Assembly: GCF_036884655.1 (NCBI RefSeq)
Contig: NC_088340.1
Coordinates: forward strand, 4,362,501-4,426,500
Origin: Musa acuminata AAA Group
Lineage: Eukaryota; Streptophyta; Magnoliopsida; Zingiberales; Musaceae
Length of the DNA stretch: 64,000 bases
Reading direction: 5' to 3'
The notes beneath the pieces are model-generated. The model was not told the origin of the DNA. It worked only from the letters and a program-made list of their open reading frames with translations, and did no database searches. This document shows, one piece after another, positions 23,050 to 34,906 of the stretch (position 1 is its first letter; each line of letters opens with the position of its first letter). The translations under genes and the position numbers were made by a program.

Positions 23050-23595
23050 CTAGCCTGATCGAATTGCCATTGAATGAACAGGATGTACCTGATCTGTGAT
23101 TTCTGAGTCCTCCTTGTCTTCTCCATCTTTACGCACGTGAACGACCTCATCATCTGTTCCAATCCTCTGTTGCTGCTGTCTCTCCATCAGTTCAGCCTGT
23201 CTCTTCTTCATCTTCTCGATCTTCCTTGCCTGGATAGCCTTCATGACCTCTGAGTCAAAGAATTCAGATAAGAGATGTACTTGATTCGATCACTGTGACA
23301 AGCTTCGGAAGCTAAATGGTGATCAAGAACCTTGGGAGGTGATGAGCCGATACACTTGGCCGAGCAAGAGGGTGTCCGTGGCCTTGAGGAGCCTCACCCG
23401 GGTTAGCCGGAGGGTGCCGCCGCCGCTGCCGTCCAGCTTCTCCTCCGGGACGTAGAGGGTGATGAGGGCCACGTAATAGCCTGGGTTGTTCTTCATGACC
23501 TCCGACGCACTCGTGGGCCAATAGAGCCTCTCCGCTCTGCCTCCGGGGTGTTGGATCACCACCGCCGCTGCATCCGTCACCTGACAGTTCCCCAT
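23050..23595 (-). CDS. DUF4228 / PADRE-domain protein
   Basis: Two exons (23331-23595, 23050-23249) join at a phase-1 intron to 154 aa. The sequence MGNCQVTDAAAVVIQHPGGR, then ERLYWPTSASEVMKNNPGYY, VALITLYVPEE, and LRLTRVRLLKATDTLLLGQVYRLITSQE is the PADRE (DUF4228) core. These small plant proteins respond strongly to pathogen and abiotic stress, but their biochemical role is not established. Gly2 after the initiator Met and Cys4 form a MGNC context suited to N-myristoylation plus palmitoylation, which would put the protein at the plasma membrane (inference). The C-terminal third is charged and glutamine-rich (KIEKMKKRQAELMERQQQQR) and probably disordered or coiled. The donor is GTTCTT, slightly off consensus, but reading frame and homology support it. 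Confidence 0.88.
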
Positions 23596-26500
23596 TCCTC
23601 CTCTTTGTCTCTTTGTTGGTGCTGATGGCGGTGGCCACGGCGATGAGAGTTATGGAAGACGAGGCTTCAGCCGGCTACAGTCGCCATTTGGTGGACGGTG
23701 TTGCTCGGAGTTGATGATGATACGGTGGAGGAGTGCGCGGTGTTATTATGGAGGAGAGGGTGACGGCGGGCCCAACGGAGCAATTCATTGGTTGATACGC
23801 TATCTGACACGTAGCATGATGTCTATGGGTCCCATACGCTTAGATTTTTAGGTATTTTATCAAAAAAATATATTAAAATTTCATTGAATGATGCCGACTG
23901 ACTAATTGATTCTTATATGAGGATTTTTTTTATTAATTTGAGAAAATAATCTTTCGTCCTCCGCTAAGCGATAAGTGTTAGAAAAGTAAGCGCAATAAGA
24001 GAGTAGGAGGAAACGAGGCAAGAACAATCGGTGAAACGCAAAAAGATATTTTCATCTAGTTGATAATAAAGATGTGCTCCCAAAATAAAAATTAATTATG
24101 AGAGTGTTATTTGATAAAAGCCTAACAATAAATTTTTTTTTTTGGCACAATATCTTAGATTTTTATTAGCATACTTTTTGCTATTATATCATAGATGTCT
24201 TGTTATTGGAGTTCAACATTAATTTAGTTGAACCAAAATGATTGTCAACAAGATCTTGTAAGGGTTTGGATTATTTTTTCAGATAATTTTTTTTGTGACA
24301 AGTATCTCAAGTCATGCATGCATGAGTTTCTAATCATTTGAGGTTTCATATGAAAAAAAAAATGGATCTTAAATCATATGAAAAACTTTTATTTATAGAG
24401 TAGTGAGTAGAATATTCCTATAATATTTTTTTTTTTAATTATCTTCTCAAGCTATTATTGTTAGGTATTTGAATGATCCAAAAAAACTAATACATGATGA
24501 TTTTTTACTTAAATTGGTATTATTCTACTGATTACGTAGATTAAAAAAATCAATAATTGATTAATTAATTTTTTTTAATCTTACATCAATATAAATCATT
24601 TATAGAATACATATAATATCATTATCATGTATAAATACATAATGTTTTAATGAACAATAACTACAAAACTTATGTTATTGGTTTGTGTGCATAATATCAA
24701 AATTTTATCCTAAGTAAATTAAAATATCTAATATTGTCATCCTCTTTTCCATCCAAACTTCTGCTACCACTACTATTAGCTTCAATTATCTAAATATTAG
24801 ATTCAATATGGATAACACAATTAAAATCTTTATTATAACATCATAGCATACCACAAGTTTGAGTCTCATATTTGTCCATCTCAATTTTAGTTTCATATAT
24901 CAATCTTAACATGGTTTGAACATAATAAAAATATGATGTTAAGGTTTAATATAGATTGAGTCATTTCTTTAAAAAATTATATATGTTAGTTTAAAATGAA
25001 TGCAAAATAGCATTTAAGATGGAGCTATCATATTGTGAGGGCCAATTTTGAATCTTGTATATGGCAACAACAAGATGACATCCCCTTGTGTTCTTATCAG
25101 GTCAAACTTTGGAGGAGTGTGGAATCCATGGGCATCTGATCATTAGTTTTACAACTCCCCTCAGCAGTGTCATTGCCTTTGATATTTGCTCCCAAATCCA
25201 ACCTCATGTTGGTAGAAGAAGAAACATAGTAGTGAAAGCTACAATCCCCCAAAGTTGGCAAGTTGGTAATGCCTTGACATGGAGTTTCATTTTGGATCAA
25301 TACAATAGTGTGGTGCATCTCTTCTTTTCCTTTCTTTAAGAGAAAGTAAAGTGCTTACTTTAACTTGAACTTAGGTATGTATGATTAAATTATGATGAGA
25401 ATCTATGTTTCTTTTAGCAGTCTAACAAAAGGGCTTGGCATTCCCACCTGCAAACCCCATGAACAACTCATTAAACATTCATCAATCATTAAGACAATCT
25501 CAGAAAAGTAGATTCAACCACCACCACTCCTACAATTTAGCATACAATATGTATCATCCTCCTTTTTATCTTGTACCTGAGCTGGAGCTGTTTGCACTGT
25601 TGGAAGGTGATCTCTTTCCACACCCCCAATTAAATGCCATTAATGACAGCATGTGAAGTGCTGGTGGTCAAGAACTGAGGGAGTGGTGGAGGGTGACCAG
25701 ATGCACAATTCCAACCTCAAAAAGTTTGTGTCATGTGTTGGATTGCTATGGTCCAATCTTATTCTTCAGGGTTTGTAGTCTGATGCAAATAAATATACTG
25801 AGACTCATCCTGAACTGCAAGTCTGTAGATTTCCATACAGCCAATTTTAGAGGAGTTGTTGGTTTATATTAGATTAAGAACAGTTTAGATGTCACCTCTG
25901 GTGTACACACACATCAAACTCACTAAATACAATGAATCCTCTCCCACTGACATTGCACATTGAATACTTTTAATTTTATGCCACAGAATCATTTAGCATA
26001 GTAAAATGAGGGAACATCCAATATTTAACTGCTCCTTCCAATAGGTTGGTTTAATTCAGCATCATTGAATGGCCAACCAATTGTTCATCAATGCACTAAA
26101 GGTCTTAAGTGTCTTCATGGTGAACTACTTTTATCTAACCTTATGATGGGGTATATATTTAGGCTATTGAGTTCAAATCACAATGAGATGTTCTAAGGTT
26201 TTGATGTGACAGAAGTTATGATTGTTATTAGGTGTTGTCAACATGCATAGGTGCAGGGTGATCTATCCTCTCAATTTGACAGGGTTTCAGTAATAACAAG
26301 GGACACAAATCAATGACAGTGAACAATTAATTGTCTAACAATTAGCTGTGGAAGAATATGAGAATAAAGCCAATTTTGATTAAGAATAGTGGATCAGATA
26401 GACCCAAGGACTTACAAGCTCATGGCTTATCTGAATTCTCAGCTCAAATTATCTGCCATATGATCTCCTCAGAACTTACAAGCGTACAAGGAGCAACAGA

Positions 26501-27702
26501 ACATATGGAAGAAAGAAAGAAGGAAAGAAAGAAGAAAAGCTTCCGGTTCCAACAATTTGGCAAATGCATTCACATTTATTCTAAACCAAATGATGGATGC
26601 TTAAAAAACCAATCAATGCAAGCGAAAAACCTTATTTTTTTCTGCAAGATATTTGATAGCTGCTTATTTGTAGGTAAGCAACACACACGCACAGAAATAG
26701 AGAATTATGATACTTCCTCCATTGTTATGTTCCAAAGAGTCAAGAAAAGGAAAACCAACTGTTCCAGTGAAGATGAAGTAAAGAAACCTAAAAGGCTAAA
26801 ATTTTCTTTTTTGCATTGAGAGTACTCTGTTATCATAGATTTGCTAGTCTGCTATAGTGAACATCCTTCAAGAATAACAGTACTTGGCAAAGGTACCTTA
26901 ATCTGTCCCAAGAAGACCTGTCCTTCAAAATGAAGTTAAGCTGAAGGTTACTCCTAAAAGTTTCATCCAGATGACAAATTTCCACAAATGGATTTCAGTC
27001 TCCAGGTCTACTTGTACAAATAAACAAACAATAAATTACAGTATTCAGCAAATCCAGGGTGTCAAACAATAAACTCAAACCATTTCCTCAGAGTTCATAG
27101 ATCAGATGATGCAGTTCACTATTTCAATCTTTTTTGAACTCTCACAAAAATAGATACACATGCAGTATAGTGTCATGTTGAATATTGGCATTGCTTAGTG
27201 ACAATTATACTAACCATGTCACTCGAGAGGAAGCTGTATCCACATGCAGAACAATATCAAAATTTTACAACCTAAGTGACTCATGCTGGAAAGTAATCAT
27301 TGGTCAAGCACATCCGGTTCTGATGTCTCTGCAGTGTGAACTAAGACACCATAGTTTTCTATACAAGATTTTTTCAAAGAAGATATAGCATGCAATCACA
27401 GTTGAACCTGTATCACTAGCTGAAAAATTAGCTTTTCTAGATATGACAGATGCCAAAAAAGTAAATGAAGTCAAGATGAGTTCTAGTTATGTCAAAAAAA
27501 ACAATTCCAAGATTATAAGCATGGCATGTCAATATACAAATCAAACATATATTCATAGAAAATTGCAAAAGGCAAACCAATTTGGGTTCACTTGAATTTT
27601 CTTTAGGCCAAGAAGGAAAACAAAATACACCATGACTTCACCCAAAGAACTCTCTAAATTGACAAGATTAGACATACTCTGAAGAACACCTAGCCTGGAG
27701 GC
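23596..27702. other. Intergenic region, no recognised gene
   Basis: AT-rich, with many poly-T/poly-A runs between 23800 and 25000. The longest frame (26358-26819) has no domain and biased lysine-rich composition. The right end is the 3' flank of the nucleobase transporter gene. Confidence 0.5.
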
Positions 27703-30700
27703 TCATACAGATGGAAAAAATTTGTTGAGGTTAAATGGCAATGCGTAGAATTCCTCACTTCTTGTATCTGCCTTGAAGCTTCGGAACCTTTTCCACCAAT
27801 GATAACCTCTGTCCCTTTTTGTCACATCATGATGCCTATGGAGGGTATTATCCAAGAAAAATGCGACTAAGCCAGCAACAAATGGCTTTGAAGAGAATAT
27901 TACATTGATGATATCATTAAACTGGAAAAGAAAAAAAGAACAATGAGCACCATGCACAATCATATTTTAGGAATGAGAGAATAAGTAGTAACTATCATGT
28001 TGTAATTTTCAGCATACCCATCTTGCTTTAGTATGAACTGGACCATAACCAGCAACAGAAGTGTACTCATTGAAGTACTGGGGAACTGACAGACCCATGA
28101 AAACAGATAATCCTAGGATGAACTTAGTTCGGAAGCTGTTGAGATTGCAGAACTGCAGAAAACTAAGACCTGCAGCACCTGTTACAGCAGAACGATAAAT
28201 TATAAATAATTTCATATGAGGAACTCAAGTTGTTGAGTGTTAATAAGCTGTCTCTTATTTCTATTACATACCAACATATGCAAAGAAAAGACAATACAGT
28301 GCTGCAAAAATTGGTGCGGGAATCGATGCAAAAACTGCTCCAAATTTTCCTGAATTGGCAACAAGACAGAAAAAATCAATCCATTTGATATGGTTAGTCT
28401 AATTGTATATATCTAAAGTCAAGTTCATGTGAAAAGTGCTTCTGTAACTCCTAAACTCTATTCTTGAATGATCTTAAATAACTTTAAGGGTGTGTTTAAT
28501 TGTAGAATTGTCAACTATATTACAGTGTGCATCATGAATAAAAAATTAAATGGCCAAAATTATTAACTAAATATAATACTGGTATTTACCTACAACATAA
28601 TAACTTTGTCAAAGAGAATTTATCAGGTCAAATCCTTATACATATGGATTTAAGAAGATTCAACATGATATGAGAACAGCATTCATTTTGGTACTCCAGC
28701 TAAACAAAGCATCTCAAGGAGACTCAAGACTGTTCATACCAAGTACAAAATAAGATGTTGTACTCGAAGACATATCAGAGGGATCCTTTTAACCAGATAG
28801 GTATAAAGAACTCTATACGGTAAACAACACTGTAAGTTATAGAGCTAGGTGGCTCTGAGGACATTTTGTAGAAGATTATTCAATAAGCTAATGTGTGGGA
28901 GGCCAGAGACATCAGAACATGGACAGCTTACCAAGAATAGAAAAGAAAATCATGAATCCTGCAGATATTTGAACAACCCTTCGGCTGCCAATTCGTGTTA
29001 AAGCTAGTAAACCAGCATTTTCACTGCAAAATAATAAAAAAATATTTCTTACAAGATGGTAGAAGCTTATGACAAGGATTAGTCATCTGAAAGGAAAGTG
29101 AACCAGCTATTACTAAAATAAGAAATTTTGAAAGACACTTACACAGATACTGAGGATCCGTTTGCCGTTCCAAATAGTCCATCCAACAAGATACCAATGC
29201 CCTGAAGCCAACACTTGACTGTTACATACTTGGCAAAGTTTGCATGGATTTAGGTAAACAGCAGCTGAATTTAATACCTGCCAACCAATACCACGACTGA
29301 GAACTGATGGAGGCAATGGTGTCGCACTTGCATATCTTGTGACTGCAATGAAAGTTCCAGTAGACTGCACAGACATTTATCAGAAAGAACCTTATTGGGA
29401 AATTATGAAAACACTGCATTTGAGTAAGCAGATTTATGTTTATCTGATCACTATTATAAGATAGCTATAGTCTAAACCAGCATCTTAGATCAAGAAAAGG
29501 AAATATGATATTTGACCTCAACAAGGGAAACAAATGAAGCAGCCATCATTGCAAAAGCTTCACCGGCATCAAATGTTGGTGCACCCCATTGGAAAGGATA
29601 TGGAAATCTAATCCTATTTGTTGCCATGAATAAGATTTTAGGAGATACAAAGGTCGTTAGCACAAAAATGCGGTAGACATAATCTTACCAGGGAGAACCA
29701 CCAACAAGCCCTGAACGATCCGTACGGCAATGTAATTGTGTCTTTGGTGGTGTATGTCTATATGCTCCTCCCACCGTAAGGAAGTATGCATAAAGCCATA
29801 CAATTGCAACCGAAAGTATGACAGAAAATCGATCAAACACAGGCTTCTCTGAATGTAGAGAATGAGGAATGTACTGTTGGAAAAAGATAACATCATTTAT
29901 TATGATTTTTATAAGTTGCATTAAACATGAATGTAGAACACGAATGTGATACCCTCAAAAGTTCAATGATAATAACACCTGTGAGAATATGACTAAAAGA
30001 ATTATCTGTGGTAGCCCAATTTCGATGCACTTGGCAACCTGCAATCCACATTTTAATAAATGAGAAAAAAATAATAGGAAGATCATAGAAAAGTATCCAG
30101 AAGCACATTAGCATGAAAAGGTTAGTTTGACAGTAGAATTTAAGTTCCACCAAAAACAGTAAATTATTACCCCAGGAAAACCAAGCTCATAAAGTCCAAA
30201 GCCAGCAAGTGCAACCAGAGGAACCACTGCCAGTGGACTTAAGAATCTGGATGCTCATATTACAGAAGGCAAGAGAACATTATGAACAAAAAATCACAGA
30301 CATTGATGATGATAAAAAAGAAAATGATATTACCCACCTAGCTACGTTTCGCCAAAGACCACTGAAACCGACAATAATTTGAAGGGTTGAAGCAACAATT
30401 AGGGCACCCTGTGTTCCACGCATTATACGCAAAAATTTCTGCATGATACATTGCTGCTGAGTGATTTTGAAAAAGAGCACAATGAAATGCAAAGTTCAGA
30501 CTTCTAGCAACCTCGTGCGGATCCACAATATTACTGTAGCGACCAGCCAAGATAATAGAGATGGTTGGCACAACAAAAGTATAACAACCTCCAATTACAG
30601 CCGGCAACCGTGTACCAAACAAAGTTTGGAATAGAGTGTTGATACCAGCCACAAACAGCAATGTCTGGACTACCCTGGCTTTCTCATCCTAATTGTGATG

Positions 30701-31486
30701 ATCACAGTTTTAAAAAGGTAAGGTACCAAACTATAAGAAATCAACCACAAAAAACTATACATATAACAAAAAAAATTCCTCTAAAAACTGATTCATTCTT
30801 ACATTTCCTCCGCCCATTTGAGGAACAAGAGCAGTGGGGATGATAACAGTAGTGCCTAGCATAACCAGAAAATGTTGAAAACCGAGAAGTATGGCCTCAG
30901 CTGCATCGCAAAGATCCAAAAAACAAAAAAAAAAGTCAAGATCCAATTTTTATTAACCAGAACAAAATTGCACATCAATTGAAATGGAAAATTAATTCAT
31001 ATAAAGAAGGCATTAATGAAGAGCATATCAGATCGTCAAACAGAAAATGTGAGCAAGACAAGAAAAATCTGACCATGTCACAAGTAGATTTACTTCTTTC
31101 CTCCGTAGAGGTGCATTCAACAGGAAATCACAGATCCGAAAAGAATCCCATTGTCTTGAAAACCAGAAAAAAAAAAATATGAAGGGTTTCAAGCAACGAG
31201 AATGTCACCGCTGGCAAATCAAAAGACATCTAACATATTCAAGCAACAATGCATACAGTACCAGACAACATAAGCCAACGAGATTCACAGCAAAAGAAGT
31301 GGGAGAACAAGCAGTGTTCCTCGGGAACAGGAGAGATATTCTGGAGGCAATAATATGGGGGAAGGACTCACGCCAGGGAGGCGGGCTGGTGATGCAGTAG
31401 GAGACATTGGGCAACTGATCCTTCACCGGGTGCGGCTGCAACTCGTCCTGCTTCGGCGCAGGCGCCGCTCCTCCACCACCTGCCAT
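27703..31486 (-). CDS. Nucleobase-ascorbate transporter (NAT family)
   Basis: Fourteen exons join in frame to 534 aa: 31372-31486, 30803-30900, 30512-30688, 30338-30438, 30171-30246, 29979-30038, 29689-29873, 29517-29613, 29278-29364, 29143-29201, 28932-29023, 28272-28349, 28018-28178, 27703-27921. NAT/NCS2 proteins carry purines, uracil or related compounds across the plasma membrane with protons. The N-terminus has the plant NAT block YCITSPPPWPEAILLGFQHF followed by LVMLGTTVIIPTALVPQMGG; FGTRLPAVIGGCYTFVVPT lies in an early helix pair; and the family signature is ENAGLLALTR in exon 11, just after the short helix GIGILLDGLFGTANGSSVSV. About twelve membrane helices are expected. The C-terminal tail KRDRGYHWWKRFRSFKADTR is conserved in plant members. 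Length is normal. The closest Arabidopsis relative looks like NAT6/NAT7, from memory only. Confidence 0.94.
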
Positions 31487-34400
31487 CCCCTCCCCTCTCC
31501 TCTCCTCTCCTCCTCAAGAACTTACCCCTGCAAGAAGCTCCAAGCCAGCACTGTGAAGAACCTCACACTCTCAACACCAAGAAAAAGAACACATTAAGCA
31601 AGAAACCCACGAAGGGATTCCAAGATTTGCAGGCCTGAAGCATCAAGATCCAAATTGCAGGGCAGGATGAGGAAGAAACCAGGAAGACAGTGGCTAAAGA
31701 CCAGTAGTAAGAGTGGGAGAAAGAAGGCCACTCAAAACTCCTCCAACAGAAGTGTGCTACTGCTCTCCACCCATCAAGCCACAATATGTGGAAAAGAAGC
31801 AAGTGGGTGTCTGCCTATTGGTCTCCTAAAGCAGGCACAAACACACCCCCAAAATCACCCTACTCTCTCTCTTTCTCTCTCTCTAGCCAAAGCATTTCCC
31901 ATGTATGAATCTTGATATCTCATTCTCTCTCATCTTTGGTGTGATGGGTGGAATTTGTGCAAACCTTTCTCTCTCTCTCTCTCTTCCTGTTTTCTACCAT
32001 TTGTCTCAGTATAGAAGGTGAATGTTTTGACCATGATATGCGGTACCGATTGGTACCGCCCGATACGAGCAATACGTATTGGTCCGACAGCATATCAGTA
32101 CGTGGACCGTTCGGTATCAGTGCTACAATATTACACTATAACAATGTTATAGTATTACAGTAATAAAGAAAATATATAAAATTATTCGGTACACCAGGGT
32201 GTACTGTTCGGCACGCCCTAGTGTACCGCTCGATACACCGATATCGTACCGTACCAAGCTAACCTCGAAACACCGATACGATACGGTATTGCATACCTTG
32301 GTTTTGACTAATGTTATGTTATAATTAGCATGTAATTTAAATTTTTTAATATTTTTATTCTTAAATCAATAAAAATATATATTTGAGACCTGATCAGATT
32401 TTTAATTATTTTTAATCATAACAAATAAAACTATTTTTAATTATTTGGAAACAGCTTAAGCAATGAGCAAATTCTTGTTAGGGATTATATTTTTGAAATT
32501 ACAATTGCCAAATTCTAATCCTATCATAGATGTGAAAGACAAAATAAGATGAGCTTTGAGCCTCATAATTCTCAAAAACAGATGTGTGACTAATATGTAT
32601 GACATATGGATGATATATCACACAAGATGTGGAACAATAAGAGTTCTTATATATTGTGGAAAGTGTGTTAGACAAAAGGGGAAAAAAATGTAGATTAATA
32701 TGACCATCCATTTCATATGATGTTGTGAGATCTCAATCACAAAAGATTTAAATGATAGAGAAAGGGATGAAAATGACAGAAATGAATCTTTGTTGTGTTA
32801 GATAGAGATAGGGTCAAATAGGTCATGGAATTTTTTTTTTGTTTTTTTGGTGAAAGAAGGAGAAATGTGGTTCCAATGATTTTTTTTAGGTATCTCAAGT
32901 TCCTAATATTTTATTATGTATTAGCACTAGTATTATGAGTTTATTTTTTTAATAATAAGAATTAGAATCGGATTTGTAATGGATGTTAGAATCTAATATT
33001 CAATTCGATTTAATCTCGAATTGAAATCGAACAAAAAAAAAATTAAATTAACTTATAAGAGTTTGATGAATATAATAAATTATTTTAGGCTAACCTCAAT
33101 TAGTCGATTAATTGATATCAAAAATTATTATAACCTCCATATATCACAAGAAATCTTGATCCTCGTTAGGGTCATTGAGTTCCAAACTTAACCCCAACTT
33201 TAATCTCTAAAAGCTTCCATTTTCTTGGAGGCCTGCGAAACTTATGGTTCCAATTCACCTCATCAATGGGAAGAGTGTGCTTTGATCTTTCTCAGCTTTT
33301 GTCCTTCTAAGAAATGATTCCTAGTTATTGCTTAAAGATCACCTCAGTTGGAATATTTCTTGCCTCAGCCTGACTCAAAGTGAGGGCAATGATTGCTTGA
33401 CAGTGTTGCCAATATCCTTTTTGCAGCACTGAAATAAATGTAAGGTTGATGTTGTACAATCTGCCATTGAGACTTACACCATCAATGCCTTGGAAACCAC
33501 ATGATGATTCACTTACCTTTAACCCAATGCATTCATTTATTCTTCAGAATGCTACAGTGCATTCTTGGAAGAACAAGTGGGCACACACTTCAACTTGTTG
33601 AGATTGGAGAAAAACTATGTCCTACTACTGTTCATAAACCATATCATAAATTATGCTGGATCAAGTGGGGTTCTTCCTTGCCACTGGGGCATCAATCCCT
33701 CCTTCCCAAATCATTGTGCAGTGGGGATGTGAAGGCCTGTATCATAGTTATCATAAATAAGAAAAATTAGTGCTTTGTTGATTTGGCTATGTTATTGGAT
33801 TGAAAAATTAGGCCTATAATAAGAAATGACATACACTGTTAAATGAATTACATGTCTTTGTTTGAAGTGATAGCAATTGAAGTTCTTAGCATTATTGAAC
33901 TTAAGCCACCAAAGAAAGACTGGGGGTGTGTGTGTTCAAATCTTGTAAAAAGGGTTCATCTTTTAAGACAAATTGGTTAATTCTCCTCCTCTTGGATGTT
34001 TGTGTAGTCAATGCCACTTGTTTGGGTGCAATGACACCATAAAGTGAGTCAAGGGTGTCAAATTGATTTCACCTCCAAATGCTTAAAATGCATCTATCTA
34101 TCTCTGCACTATTGGATGTGTGAAAGAGTTCAAACTAATAGGAAGGGTGCATTGATTGAAGTACCCTACCATCATCATCACATTGGACTGTGCAAGAAGG
34201 TGAGGAGAATGTGATTGCTCCTGGTCCAACTATATTTCATGAGGTTGGAATGCCAAGTGAACTAAGATAGATGCAAATAGGTACACCTAAAGGACAATTT
34301 CCATCCCAAGAAAATTAAAAGTCCTCTAAATTTGAGGCATTCTTGTTGTGCTTGAACAACTGGCCTGCATTTTCATGTAACAGCATTATGAGCTTTAGCC

Positions 34401-34906
34401 ACAAAACTTAAAGAGTCATGAATGCATGGTTCACCATCTGAAGTCCAACAAGTTCACATACAAAACAAGCTTCCACAACCCATAGCATCATTTCTGCCAA
34501 AGAAGGTTTAACATATGCGGTTTTAACAGACAAGTTGCCAAATTAAGGAAAAAATGGATGCTTCAGTTCATAGAAAATGATCTGTGCCACATGGTAAATG
34601 CTGTCAAGATGGATTGAAGACTTCTTTGACCCTTTTAGAAGCCCATTCAGGGCAGGGGAGAGAGTTGATTCAATGAAATTTCTACGTTCGCTAAATACCA
34701 AGCATTACTGGAAGCACATCCTTCAAGATGGGAATTTGAAATTAAGCTAGTACAACTCAATTTTTCATGATGAAGCAATTTGTAGATGCTTATAATGTTG
34801 CTCATACAAGGTGAAGTTAACATAGACACAAGGTTGCTATAACATCCTTTAACTAAGGCTTTAGAAACTAACTCATACACCTGAGCTCAATAATAATATA
34901 CAATGA
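31487..34906. other. Transporter promoter and intergenic DNA
   Basis: 31487-31900 is the 5' flank of the transporter, with CT tracts at 31864-31884 and 31968-31984. A MITE-like element sits at 32027-32310. The remainder is AT-rich with no gene recognised; the far right is the LSM12 3' flank. Confidence 0.5.
32027..32310. mobile_element. MITE-like element rich in GGTACCG / CGATAC motifs
   Basis: The block is dense in GGTACCG, GTACCG and CGATAC motifs on both strands. Its ends form an imperfect terminal inverted repeat: ACCATGATATGCGGTACCG at the left against the complement ACCAAGGTATGCAATACCG at the right, 15 of 19 identical. There is no coding capacity. A clear target-site duplication was not established. 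Confidence 0.5.

Noticed and set aside
26358..26819. 153-codon plus-strand frame with lysine-rich segments
   Set aside because: No family resemblance, AT-rich composition identical to flanks, no splice or promoter context.
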